From Spirochaetaceae bacterium (GTDB lineage Bacteria; Spirochaetota; Leptospiria; Leptospirales; Leptonemataceae): 64,000 nt of DNA. The position numbers and the translations under genes were made by a program. Below, piece by piece: positions 25,923 to 34,054 of this stretch (the first letter of the stretch is position 1; every line of letters starts with the position of its first letter). Under the pieces are notes generated by a model. That model made no database searches. It had not been told where the DNA came from and was given only the letters and a program-made list of their open reading frames with translations. The DNA lies in NCBI GenBank assembly GCA_002729885.1, contig PBUB01000011.1:1-64000 (forward strand). Reading direction: 5' to 3'.

Positions 25923-27557
25923 ATGAAAATCTTCAACAAGTATGGGCTTCATTTGAACCCGTACGTGTCCATTTTCTCAGCAGTACTCATATTTCTTTTT
26001 GTTTTTCTGGGCGTAGCCTTCACAGATGCAACGAAATACTACTTCGGAAATATTCTGGATTTCCTGGGCACCTACGTAGGCTGGTTTTACATTCTCTGCG
26101 TAGGATTCTACGTCATCTTCGTAATCTGGCTCTACTTCAGTCCATTTGGTAGGATTCGACTGGGGCCAGATGATGAGAAACCACAGTTCAGCTATATGTC
26201 CTGGTTTGCCATGCTCTTTAGCGCAGGTATGGGAATTGGCCTGGTATTCTACTCTGTAGCGGAACCCATGACCCATTATCTGAAGCCGCCGGTGGGCGAT
26301 CCCAGAACAGTGGATGCAGCCCAGAGATCCATGATCACCACATTCTTTCACTGGGGGCTACATGCATGGGCCATCTACATTGTCATGGGCCTGGCTCTGG
26401 CCTATTTCACTCATCGAATGAAGATGCCTCTTTCTTTGCGAAGCGCTTTTTATCCATTGATCGGTAAACGAGTGGAGGGTGCCGCCGGAAACATTATAGA
26501 TACCTTCGCAGTGCTGGGTACTCTGTTCGGTCTGGCCACTTCCCTGGGTCTGGGTGTAATGCAGGTCAATGCAGGTCTGGACTATACCGGAGTAATGGAG
26601 CTGTCGACCCAGAATCAGATAATACTCATCGCACTGATTACTCTGGCAGCCACTATTTCGGTCGTAACAGGTCTGGAAAAAGGCATCCTCTATTTGAGTA
26701 ACTTCAACATCATCCTGGGATTCATCCTGTTATTCTTCGTGTTCTTCACAGGACCTACGCTATTCATCCTCAAGTCCTGGGTTCAGAACATGGGAGACTA
26801 CTTTCAGCAATTCATTCATCTCACCTACTGGACGGCCGCCTATAAAGGAGAAACAGAAGCATGGAGAGACTGGCAGAAAAGCTGGACTCTCTTCTACTGG
26901 GCATGGTGGATTGCCTGGTCTCCTTTCGTAGGAATGTTTATCGCGCGAATCTCTCGAGGACGCACCATTCGAGAATTCATTCTGGGAGTTTCCCTGGTCC
27001 CCACTCTAGTCACTTTCTTCTGGCTTACCGTCTTTGGAAACACAGCCATCTGGTTTGATCTTTTCGGAGGTGGCGCAGAAAACATTGCGGCGGCTGTAGG
27101 GGATTCCAGGACCATGCCCACTGCGCTATTTATGCTTCTGGATAAACTCCCCTTTGCCAGCATTACGGCTCTGGTGGCCACCGTGGTGATAACCGGATAC
27201 TTCGTAACATCCTCTGATTCGGGTTCCCTGGTAATCGACATGATCACAGCAGGAGGACATCATGAGCCTCCTGTAAAACAAAGGATCTTTTGGGCTTTGA
27301 TGGAAGGTCTGGTGGCTGCTGTGCTACTTCTGGCCGGCGGCCTTGTGGCTCTGCAGACCGCTGCTCTCACCACTGCCTTGCCATTGTCGATTGTGCTGCT
27401 ATTGATTTGCTGGGGCCTGGTAAGACAGCTGCGAAAGGACCCGGCCAGGGCCAAGAAGTATGGTGTTAATCCTCTGGAAATCCAAAGAGAGGAAAAGGAC
27501 CGAGCCAGAAAGGCCACGGCTTCTGCCAGGCAGGAAAGTATGGATCTTCATAATTAA
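25923..27557 (+). CDS. BCCT-family betaine/carnitine/choline transporter
   Basis: A 544-residue secondary transporter with about 12 membrane segments. The family motifs are GMGIGLVFYSVAEPMTHY, THWGLHAW-like FFHWGLHAWAIY, and the signature WTLFYWAWWIAWSPFVGMF, ending FIARISRGRTIREF. The Trp/Tyr residues of the aromatic box for quaternary ammonium substrates fall in these segments. The Gly-rich GMGIG helix favours Na+ coupling (by family, not shown here). It is convergent with the two glycine betaine methyltransferase genes, so betaine is the likely substrate, though choline or carnitine is possible. Confidence 0.9.
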   Translation: MKIFNKYGLHLNPYVSIFSAVLIFLFVFLGVAFTDATKYYFGNILDFLGTYVGWFYILCVGFYVIFVIWLYFSPFGRIRLGPDDEKPQFSYMSWFAMLFSAGMGIGLVFYSVAEPMTHYLKPPVGDPRTVDAAQRSMITTFFHWGLHAWAIYIVMGLALAYFTHRMKMPLSLRSAFYPLIGKRVEGAAGNIIDTFAVLGTLFGLATSLGLGVMQVNAGLDYTGVMELSTQNQIILIALITLAATISVVTGLEKGILYLSNFNIILGFILLFFVFFTGPTLFILKSWVQNMGDYFQQFIHLTYWTAAYKGETEAWRDWQKSWTLFYWAWWIAWSPFVGMFIARISRGRTIREFILGVSLVPTLVTFFWLTVFGNTAIWFDLFGGGAENIAAAVGDSRTMPTALFMLLDKLPFASITALVATVVITGYFVTSSDSGSLVIDMITAGGHHEPPVKQRIFWALMEGLVAAVLLLAGGLVALQTAALTTALPLSIVLLLICWGLVRQLRKDPARAKKYGVNPLEIQREEKDRARKATASARQESMDLHN

Positions 27558-27827
27558 CCGAGGATCAGCGGACATGCAGTCTCTTCAGGGCTCCCGGCAA
27601 ATCGCCGGTTTGGCGTTGGTAAGTGGCCGGGTTGGCAAATCACCAGGCTGGCCTTCCATTACTCCATTGCTCCGGGACCGAAGCCAGGGGAAAACCAGGG
27701 GACGAGCGAATTTACGAAGCTCAGTTGGGAACGCGAAGTTTCTTTGAAAGCTTCGTCTATGTTATCATATCTTTGCCGTAAGGTCTATAGAAAGATTCGC
27801 GATCAGAATACGGAATTCGAAGCACAA
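27558..27827. other. Intergenic region downstream of BCCT gene
   Basis: About 270 bp between the transporter stop and the terminator. Frames present are short and lack ribosome sites. It contains GC-rich direct-repeat-like fragments (GGCAAATC occurs twice, with CCGGTTTGGC and CCGGGTTGGC before them). I see no gene. Confidence 0.5.
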
Positions 27828-27857
27828 AAAAAGGCTGCCTTGAAAGGCAGCCTTTTT
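27828..27857. terminator. Strong bidirectional terminator between BCCT and methyltransferase genes
   Basis: AAAAAGGCTGCC at 27828-27839 and GGCAGCCTTTTT at 27846-27857 form a perfect 12-bp stem with the loop TTGAAA. It has a T-run on both strands, so it can stop transcription of the transporter (plus) and of the methyltransferase operon (minus, ending at 27924). Confidence 0.93.
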
Positions 27858-27923
27858 GGTTTTCGGTGGGAAAGTACGGGCAGAATCATCTACCAGATTA
27901 CTTTCTCTCGAATTAATTCCACA

Positions 27924-28757
27924 TTACTTTTTGAAATGTAGAATACCCCAGTTAAGGGCCCCTTTTCGACCAGCTTCAACCCAGTGGGACAGACCTTTAA
28001 GCATTCGATCCACATACTCTTTACTGATGTGGTTCATCTTATCTGTCTTCTCTTTGAGTTCCGCTGCTACTCTGGAATAGTGCTCCGGCAGTTGATGGGA
28101 TAGATCGATAATTTGAATCGTTTCCATGCCCAGCTTTTTGGCCTGCTCTTCGTAAAATTTAAAGGAGCCCATGGTTTCCAGATGGATTCGATCCAGCACC
28201 GGCTGTAGATCTTCCTTTTTTGCTTCCGGGCTCTGCATTGGATCGGTGAAGATTAATTCACCGCCCTTTTTCAGCACTCTGTGCAGCTCCTGCATTACTT
28301 TCTCGCGGTTTCCGCTGTGCAGGAAGGAATCCTCGGACCAGATGACATCAAAAGTTCTATCTTCGTAGGGCAGATTCTCAAAGTCTCCGTCAACAACGTC
28401 GATCAGCTTATCCAGGCCCTGCTCTTTGTTCATCTGACGATCGCGTTCATTTTGCTTTTCGCTTAGATTCAGAGCCACCACATGGCATCCGTATTCTTTC
28501 GCCAGATAGCGAGCTGCACCGCCAAAGCCGGCCCCGGCATCCAGAACCTTGCTATCTTTGCCAATCTTCTGTATACAGCTGGCCATCTTCTCTACGGTTT
28601 TCTGACTTGCATCCCGAATGGGATGATCCGGTCCTTCGTAAAGTCCAATGTGGATGTCTTCTCCACCCCAGACGTCATAGTAAAACTTATCTGCGTCGTC
28701 GCTATTGTAGTATTCCCGAGCTTTCTCTACTACTCCGGTATAATTTTTCTCACTCAT
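27924..28757 (-). CDS. Sarcosine/dimethylglycine N-methyltransferase
   Basis: A 277-residue SAM-dependent methyltransferase that makes the last methyl transfers, sarcosine to dimethylglycine and dimethylglycine to glycine betaine. The N-terminus (AREYYNSDDADKFYYDVWGG and EDIHIGLYEG) is characteristic of the family. SAM-binding sites are LDAGAGFGGAARYLA and a post-I acidic region; WSEDSFLHSGNRE and SHQLPEHYSRV follow. Strong ribosome site GGAGGAAATGA at its start, which overlaps the preceding gene by four bases (ATGA). It is the second gene of the betaine synthesis operon. Confidence 0.93.
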   Translation of the reverse strand: MSEKNYTGVVEKAREYYNSDDADKFYYDVWGGEDIHIGLYEGPDHPIRDASQKTVEKMASCIQKIGKDSKVLDAGAGFGGAARYLAKEYGCHVVALNLSEKQNERDRQMNKEQGLDKLIDVVDGDFENLPYEDRTFDVIWSEDSFLHSGNREKVMQELHRVLKKGGELIFTDPMQSPEAKKEDLQPVLDRIHLETMGSFKFYEEQAKKLGMETIQIIDLSHQLPEHYSRVAAELKEKTDKMNHISKEYVDRMLKGLSHWVEAGRKGALNWGILHFKK

Positions 28758-29584
28758 TCATTTCCTCCTATCTCGTAGCTCTTTTCTGCCACATGAATCC
28801 AGAAATCTGGCTCATCCTCATGATAGGTCTCTTTGAAGTCTCCATAGGATTCCACCTTCTGGAATCCCACTTCTTCCATAAGCTTGTGAACATAAGCCTT
28901 GCGAAGTGGAAACATATTCAGGTGAAATACAGATTTATCTGGAAAGGTGTAGCGAAAGCGAGCCAATCCTTCGTCCACGTGTTCGGGCACCGCTTCAACA
29001 TCTTCCCCGGCATAATAGTAGGTGTGCTTGGTTGAAAAGCCATGATCCAGGATAGAATCGTAATTTCGCTGATCCAGAATCAATAAACCATCGTGTCGAA
29101 GCGCTGCATAGAACTCCGCCAGGGTCTTTCGTCGATCTCTCTCATCAAACAGGTGAGTAAACGAATTTCCAAGACATATAATCGCATCATATTTACCGTG
29201 CACATCACGGTTAAGCCAGCGCCAGTCCGCATGGATAGTGCGAAGCACGTGACCTCTTTTACGAGCATTCTCGAAAGCTTTGGCCAGCATTACCGGACTA
29301 CCGTCCGCGCTAAAAACCTCAAAGCCTTCTTCCAGAAGACGAATGGAGTGAAAGCCGGTCCCTGTAGCTACATCCAGTATCTTCTTACATCCTCGTTCCT
29401 TAAGCGTACGAATAAAGAAATCTCCTTCACTTTTCGCTCGCGCATCCCAATCAATAAGATCGTCCCATTTATCTACAAAACCACCGACGTATTCTTCTAC
29501 ATAATGGTCTGTATCACGAACGGATGTAGGATCTTTTCCAAAATCCTGTGTCTTTGCATCCGCAACAGTATCCTTTGAACTCAT
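28754..29584 (-). CDS. Glycine/sarcosine N-methyltransferase
   Basis: A 276-residue SAM-dependent enzyme that methylates glycine to sarcosine and then dimethylglycine. The family sequence YVGGFVDKWDDLIDWDAR is intact, as are DVATGTGFHSIRLLEEG (SAM loop), HADWRWLNRDVHGKYDAI, of which ADWRWLNRD is diagnostic, CLGNSFTHLFDE and LDQRNYDSILDHGF. The ribosome site GAGGTG lies eight bases before the ATG. It starts an operon with the dimethylglycine enzyme. This stepwise path is known in halophiles such as Halorhodospira and Actinopolyspora and in cyanobacteria. Confidence 0.95.
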   Translation of the reverse strand: MSSKDTVADAKTQDFGKDPTSVRDTDHYVEEYVGGFVDKWDDLIDWDARAKSEGDFFIRTLKERGCKKILDVATGTGFHSIRLLEEGFEVFSADGSPVMLAKAFENARKRGHVLRTIHADWRWLNRDVHGKYDAIICLGNSFTHLFDERDRRKTLAEFYAALRHDGLLILDQRNYDSILDHGFSTKHTYYYAGEDVEAVPEHVDEGLARFRYTFPDKSVFHLNMFPLRKAYVHKLMEEVGFQKVESYGDFKETYHEDEPDFWIHVAEKSYEIGGNE

Positions 29585-29755
29585 AAATATACACCTCGAC
29601 TGTGAATTCCCCGGGGGGATTTCGAATTTCTACGAGCCGCTGAGGGCTCATTTGGGCTTAACTAACCGGCAAGTTAACAAGACGCGTACGCGCAGTTTGG
29701 ACACTAATAGGAGGCTGACAATTGGATCGTGTGTCAAGGAAAAAACCCGGGAAAA
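29585..29755 (-). promoter_or_regulatory. Leader region of betaine synthesis operon
   Basis: About 170 bp upstream of the glycine methyltransferase, with a GAGGTG ribosome site. A TTGACA box (minus strand, 29732-29737) is a possible -35, but the nearest -10-like TATTAG is at 22-bp spacing, too far for a normal sigma-70 promoter. I find no recognised riboswitch. Confidence 0.3.
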
Positions 29756-29787
29756 AACCGGTCCACATCCGTGGATTATCCCGGTTT
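29756..29787 (-). terminator. Hairpin plus T-run upstream of betaine operon
   Basis: On the minus strand AACCGG and CCGGTT enclose TCCAC/GTGGA around the loop GGAT, then TTTTTT follows. It sits 170 bp upstream of the glycine methyltransferase start. It can end transcripts coming from the bufferin-like gene, or, if the operon promoter is further upstream, act as an attenuator. Confidence 0.55.
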
Positions 29788-29922
29788 CTGAAAATATCGA
29801 CTACAGAAAATTCAGATTTAGATAGCACTAACGTCAAAACCAGTACTGGTTTCCTGCGACAGAACCACAGAATGTAGTCAAATCAATGGTTCCGAATCAT
29901 CTTCGCAAAGCAGGTGCCTGAT

Positions 29923-29951
29923 TTGATTATGAAAATAAAAGAGATTAGAAT
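29923..29951 (+). promoter_or_regulatory. Candidate sigma-70 promoter for a small transcript
   Basis: TTGATT at 29923-29928 and TAGAAT at 29946-29951 are separated by 17 bp. The first matches TTGACA at four positions and the second TATAAT at five. Predicted start of transcription is near 29958, just before a GAGGGG ribosome site and a 39-codon frame. Confidence 0.5.
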
Positions 29952-29975
29952 GATTCATTGAAAGAGGGGCTCATT

Positions 29976-30095
29976 ATGTCGCGACCTGGCCAGCACATGA
30001 TCATATTTCTTAGCCGGGAAACCTATCGCATCCATTTAACCAGGACCGCTGGCGAACGGGACGTTGCATTCTGGCACTCTGTGCATTCCGGGTAA
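29976..30095 (+). CDS. Possible 39-residue small protein
   Basis: ATG at 29976 with GAGGGG seven bases upstream; the frame ends TAA at 30093-30095. It begins MSRPGQHMIIFLSRE and ends WHSVHSG, with a hydrophobic patch (MIIFL) and basic residues. It follows a candidate promoter and is followed by a strong hairpin at 30117-30143. It could instead be a small RNA with an accidental frame. No family is recognised. Confidence 0.35.
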   Translation: MSRPGQHMIIFLSRETYRIHLTRTAGERDVAFWHSVHSG

Positions 30096-30116
30096 TCCCA
30101 CTGGATTAAAGCGAAT

Positions 30117-30143
30117 CTGGTCCGTCCATTGAGGACGGACCAG
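30117..30143. terminator. Strong 11-bp hairpin between small transcript and bufferin-like gene
   Basis: CTGGTCCGTCC and GGACGGACCAG pair perfectly around a 5-nt loop. No T-run follows on either strand. It lies between convergent genes (small plus-strand frame and the minus-strand gene ending at 30162), which fits a shared 3' end structure. Confidence 0.6.
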
Positions 30144-30161
30144 GTAAGATGCCGGACCGCA

Positions 30162-30437
30162 CTACATCTCCATGCTGAGTTCTTTCCAGTTACCGCTTTT
30201 TTCTGCGCATTCCTCTTTGGTCATCTGAAGCCATCCCTTCCCCTTGCAGGAATTCTGGCCGGCGCAACTGGTTTCCTTTGTGTGACAGGCGCTCTGCCCC
30301 TTGCAGGCATTCACGCCATGGCATTCGCCCAGGTCAGTCTGTAGAGGGGTATCGGCTGTATCGGAGCCACCGCAAGAAGCTGCCATAAGCATTCCCCCCA
30401 GTGCAGCTCCCATCAATATCTTGGTTTTAGAATCCAT
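30162..30437 (-). CDS. BufA2-like (bufferin-type) metallophore lipoprotein
   Basis: A 91-residue exported protein. The signal peptide ends MLMAASC, so it should be lipidated, unlike free periplasmic bufferins. The mature chain has the BufA2 pattern: ECHGVNACKGQSACHT, SCAGQNSCKGKGW and a last EECAEKSGNW. In this family, cysteines are modified by a DUF692 (MNIO) enzyme with a DUF2063 partner to make a copper-binding peptide. No such partner genes are in the window, so the protein either is modified by enzymes encoded elsewhere or binds metal unmodified. Single gene, divergent from the GIY-YIG gene. Confidence 0.8.
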   Translation of the reverse strand: MDSKTKILMGAALGGMLMAASCGGSDTADTPLQTDLGECHGVNACKGQSACHTKETSCAGQNSCKGKGWLQMTKEECAEKSGNWKELSMEM

Positions 30438-30610
30438 GGCCCACCTGGATGCAAGAAGCGGTAAAAATCAATCCTTCTTTCTCTTTCGTAGCAAGAATCC
30501 GACCTTTGTGGCTTTACATTTTCGTCTTATGTAGCGAAATTGTAAATGGCGTCGGTGCCCGTAACAAATACATAGATTGGCCACCGAAATTATTGAAATC
30601 GAGGTCCTTG

Positions 30611-31174
30611 ATGATCAAATTCTCTCTAACCTATGATCTGATTCGTAAAACCAAGATGGTGGATCTGGCGCGGATACTGCGCGAGGCCAAGAAGGCCCGT
30701 CTTAAGGATATTAAAATCTATGATATCCTGACGGAGATCCAGCATGGAAACGGTAACGGTCAGGGTCTGTATCTATTGTTTGGCCCCAAAGGGGAACTTT
30801 ACTACGTAGGCAAGTGTGTAGGCAGTTCTTTCATAGAAAAGCTACCCGAACAATTTCGCTACCAGGAATCCGGCAGACAGGCTACACTGCTGTACTCAAT
30901 TCAAAAGAAGGATGGCTTTGGCAAACCAAAGGATCGGGATGAGTATATCAAAGGCGCACTGCGAGTGATGGAAAACTTTGATGTGATGTTAATCCATTTT
31001 GCGCCCGAAGATTCTACAGAAATTGCGCCTGTGGAATCACTCATGCGCAGAACCCTGCAGCCTTTACTGAACGAAATCTACGGACGCACCGATGTTCGAG
31101 GAAGTACAGTTCAGGAATGGGTAAAAGCCTTCCGCGTTCGAGCTGCAAAGCTAAGCGCAAATACCAGAAGATAA
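30611..31174 (+). CDS. GIY-YIG nuclease-like protein
   Basis: About 187 residues from the ATG at 30611; an earlier ATG at 30449 only adds unlikely sequence. GLYLLFGPKGELYYVGKC carries the GIY-YIG-type pair GLY and YVG. The late VESLMRRTLQPLLNE matches the Glu-helix-Pro-Asn end of the domain, and Arg residues lie between. It resembles single-domain GIY-YIG proteins of uncertain role, not UvrC. The N-terminal 40 residues are basic and helical. It is divergent from the bufferin-like gene. Confidence 0.7.
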   Translation: MIKFSLTYDLIRKTKMVDLARILREAKKARLKDIKIYDILTEIQHGNGNGQGLYLLFGPKGELYYVGKCVGSSFIEKLPEQFRYQESGRQATLLYSIQKKDGFGKPKDRDEYIKGALRVMENFDVMLIHFAPEDSTEIAPVESLMRRTLQPLLNEIYGRTDVRGSTVQEWVKAFRVRAAKLSANTRR

Positions 31175-31180
31175 AGAAAA

Positions 31181-31201
31181 GCCCGCTGTGTAACAGCGGG
31201 C
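31181..31201. terminator. Bidirectional terminator between GIY-YIG gene and fumC
   Basis: GCCCGCTG and CAGCGGGC pair over the loop TGTAA. On the minus strand TTTTCTTT follows, a good terminator for fumC. On the plus strand the following CTTCC is weaker. It lies just past the GIY-YIG stop codon. Confidence 0.85.
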
Positions 31202-31251
31202 CTTCCATACCGGGGCCACTTCTCCTCAGGCCCGTAGTTGAATCCCATGAC

Positions 31252-32646
31252 CTACGGATCCGATGGTCCGATCATTAGCTCCGGACGTACCATTTCATCA
31301 AATTGTTTCTCATCCAGAATGCCCAGTTCCAGAGCTGATTCCTTCAGAGTGATACCTTTCTGATGCGCATTCTTTGCAATCTTCGCTGCTTTATCGTATC
31401 CAATATGCGGATTCAATGCAGTAACCAGCATTAGCGAATTGTTCAAATGTTTTTGAATGTTTTCATTCCAGGGTTCGATACCTACCGCGCAGTTATCGTT
31501 AAAGCTCAGTGCGGCATCACCCAGCAATCGAATGGAATTAAGTGCATTGAATACGATTACCGGCTTAAAGACATTGAGTTCAAAATTACCGGAAGCTCCA
31601 CCAACATTCATGGCCACATCATTACCCAGCACCTGAGCACAAACCATGGTCATGGCTTCACTTTGAGTGGGATTTACTTTACCGGGCATAATGGAGCTGC
31701 CCGGTTCGTTTTCCGGAATACGAATCTCGGCCAGGCCGGATCGTGGCCCACTGGCCATCCAGCGAACGTCGTTTGCGATTTTCATTAGATCAGCAGCCAG
31801 AGTTTTCAAAGCACCATGAAGCTCCAGGATTGCACCGTGAGAACTCAATGCTTCGAATTTGTTGGGTGCTGTTACGAATGGAAGTCCGGTAATTTGCGCG
31901 ATCTGCTGTGCCGCTTTTTCTGCGAAACCTTTAAGAGTATTCAGACCGGTGCCAACGGCGGTACCGCCCAGTGCAAGTTCAAAGATCCCACCCAGGGCAT
32001 GATCAATACGTTCCATGTCATGGTCCAGCATGGTAACGTATCCGGAGAATTCCTGCCCCAGTGTTAGAGGAGTGGCATCCATTAGATGAGTACGGCCAAT
32101 CTTAATGACTCCTTCAAACTCTTTAGATTTTTTATCCAGAGTATCGCGAAGAGTCTTTAGCCTGGGCTGCAGATGATGTACCGTTTGTTCTGCAATGGCA
32201 ATGTGCATTGCGGTGGGAAAAGTATCATTGGAACTCTGAGCACGATTCACATGATCGTTCGGATGCACCGGGTCCTTGGAGCCCATGGTTCCCCCGGCGA
32301 TTTCGATGGCGCGGTTGGATATCACTTCGTTGGAATTCATATTGGTCTGGGTACCGCTTCCAGTCTGCCAGACAACCAGAGGAAAGTGATCGTCCAGTTT
32401 GCCTTCGATCACTTCGTCGGCTGCCTTAACTATCAGTTGCGTAATTTCGTCTGGTAGATTGCCCAGCGCCTGATTGGTAAGAGCTGCGGACTTCTTCAAA
32501 ATTCCCAGAGCTCGAATCATCTCTCTTGGAAATCTATCATTACCTATCTTGAAGTTGGTGAGAGAACGCTGGGTTTGAGCACCCCAGTACCGATCCGACT
32601 GGACCTCTATTTCACCCATTGTATCTTTTTCAATACGAACGCTCAT
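31252..32646 (-). CDS. fumC: Fumarate hydratase class II
   Basis: A 464-residue oxygen-stable fumarase of the TCA cycle, converting fumarate to malate. The aspartase/fumarase signature [17 protein letters not shown] (from position about 317) is exact. Substrate residues are in [33 protein letters not shown], shown as [12 protein letters not shown], and [16 protein letters not shown]. Length and ends are normal. A strong ribosome site (AGGAGG) precedes the ATG. It is followed by a good terminator and preceded by the phosphatase gene 22 bp away. Confidence 0.97.
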   Translation of the reverse strand: MSVRIEKDTMGEIEVQSDRYWGAQTQRSLTNFKIGNDRFPREMIRALGILKKSAALTNQALGNLPDEITQLIVKAADEVIEGKLDDHFPLVVWQTGSGTQTNMNSNEVISNRAIEIAGGTMGSKDPVHPNDHVNRAQSSNDTFPTAMHIAIAEQTVHHLQPRLKTLRDTLDKKSKEFEGVIKIGRTHLMDATPLTLGQEFSGYVTMLDHDMERIDHALGGIFELALGGTAVGTGLNTLKGFAEKAAQQIAQITGLPFVTAPNKFEALSSHGAILELHGALKTLAADLMKIANDVRWMASGPRSGLAEIRIPENEPGSSIMPGKVNPTQSEAMTMVCAQVLGNDVAMNVGGASGNFELNVFKPVIVFNALNSIRLLGDAALSFNDNCAVGIEPWNENIQKHLNNSLMLVTALNPHIGYDKAAKIAKNAHQKGITLKESALELGILDEKQFDEMVRPELMIGPSDP

Positions 32647-32668
32647 TGGTTCCTCCTGTAACCAGGAA

Positions 32669-34054
32669 TCAGCTACTGCGACGAATGGTCAACAAAGTCA
32701 GATCATCTTCTGGTTCTCTATCACCTATGAAGGTCTGAAACTCTTTTAGAATGGCAGTCTGTACGTCGTCCAGGCGATTGTGATTCTGTTTTAATCCGGT
32801 GTCGATGGCACGAAACAGTCCATCCATGCCAAATGGTTGCCCATCTTTATTCTGTGCTTCGATGAAGCCGTCGGTATACAGGAAAACGAGATCCCCGGGA
32901 TCCAGCCTGAACTCACTTTCCAGGTTGCGCTCCCTGGATGACTGCAGACGATTCACTCCCAACCAGACCCCCTGGGTATTATAGGATTCCAGTCGATTCG
33001 AGGATTTTCTATAGACTAGAATACTTAGATGGCTACCAGCATAGACCACATTACCTCTGGGATCCATTCTCAGAAGTACGAACGTCATAAAGGATTTTTG
33101 AAACAATCCCTTGATGCTATCAAAGAAGGCATTATTGATTTGAATCAGTGCATCCGAAGGACGATCCATATTCTGCACATTCAAGCAGTAATGTAGCAGG
33201 CTTCGAACCTGCATTACCAGCAGGCCGGCCTGTACGCCGTGGCCGGTAACGTCCCCCACTGCAAACCAGGTGTAGCGTTTCGTAGGAACCACGTCAAAAT
33301 AGTCGCCTCCCACCTGAGCTGCAGGATGCATCATCCCGGTATAACGGTAGGGCCCCGTTCCCGGGTCTGAAGGTAGTAGACTTTGCTGAAGTGTTCTGGC
33401 AAAATCCAGTTCCTGGCGATGAGTAGCCTGAAGGGACTGAAGCTCGGTTTCTGATTCGTTGCGAAAGCGGTCATACGCTTCGCTGATCAGCCAGACTATG
33501 ATTCCTGCCACCAGAACGTTTACATAATGGCGAATGCGCCAGAAGGGTATGGACTCGGCGCGCTGAGGAGTGGCAAATCCTCCCATTTCATCTTCGAACA
33601 GAAAGGGAAAGTGAATGGCCCATTGAATAACCAGCACAGCCAGAGCAATCCATCTACCAAAAAGGAAATGTAGCAGGATTACCATAACAACTGCGTATGG
33701 TAGATTCACCGGTGGATAGGTGCCAATATGGTAGGAATTGAAGGTGATGACCCCCGAGGCAACCAGCACCATCAAAAGTCCAATCTGCAGGAAGTATTTT
33801 CCTTTGGTGCGAATAATGAAGACCAGGGCCAGAATAAAAAACAGACACATTATCCCCACAACCATGGCAATTACCGGAGTGTGCCGGTAAATTACAGGTA
33901 TTCTGGTGAGGAAGATGGCCACAACCACGGCGCCCACACCCATAATAATCCTGAGCTTTCGTCGAGCCGCCAGGTCCTGCATGATGGGATGGTTCGCGGG
34001 CAGGAAGGCATCAAGATACTGCCTAAAGATTTCGTGTAGATCAAATCCTTTCAT
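32669..34054 (-). CDS. Membrane-bound SpoIIE/RsbU-type serine phosphatase
   Basis: A 461-residue protein with six to seven membrane helices (about residues 33-185), a short coiled linker and a PP2C-type domain. Catalytic metal motifs are [38 protein letters not shown] and EDDLTLLTI. The SpoIIE/RsbU class acts on phosphoserines of anti-sigma antagonists; no partner kinase or antagonist is beside it. Its start overlaps the upstream stop codon by one base (TGATG). fumC follows within 22 bp, so it may be co-transcribed. Confidence 0.9.
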   Translation of the reverse strand: MKGFDLHEIFRQYLDAFLPANHPIMQDLAARRKLRIIMGVGAVVVAIFLTRIPVIYRHTPVIAMVVGIMCLFFILALVFIIRTKGKYFLQIGLLMVLVASGVITFNSYHIGTYPPVNLPYAVVMVILLHFLFGRWIALAVLVIQWAIHFPFLFEDEMGGFATPQRAESIPFWRIRHYVNVLVAGIIVWLISEAYDRFRNESETELQSLQATHRQELDFARTLQQSLLPSDPGTGPYRYTGMMHPAAQVGGDYFDVVPTKRYTWFAVGDVTGHGVQAGLLVMQVRSLLHYCLNVQNMDRPSDALIQINNAFFDSIKGLFQKSFMTFVLLRMDPRGNVVYAGSHLSILVYRKSSNRLESYNTQGVWLGVNRLQSSRERNLESEFRLDPGDLVFLYTDGFIEAQNKDGQPFGMDGLFRAIDTGLKQNHNRLDDVQTAILKEFQTFIGDREPEDDLTLLTIRRSS

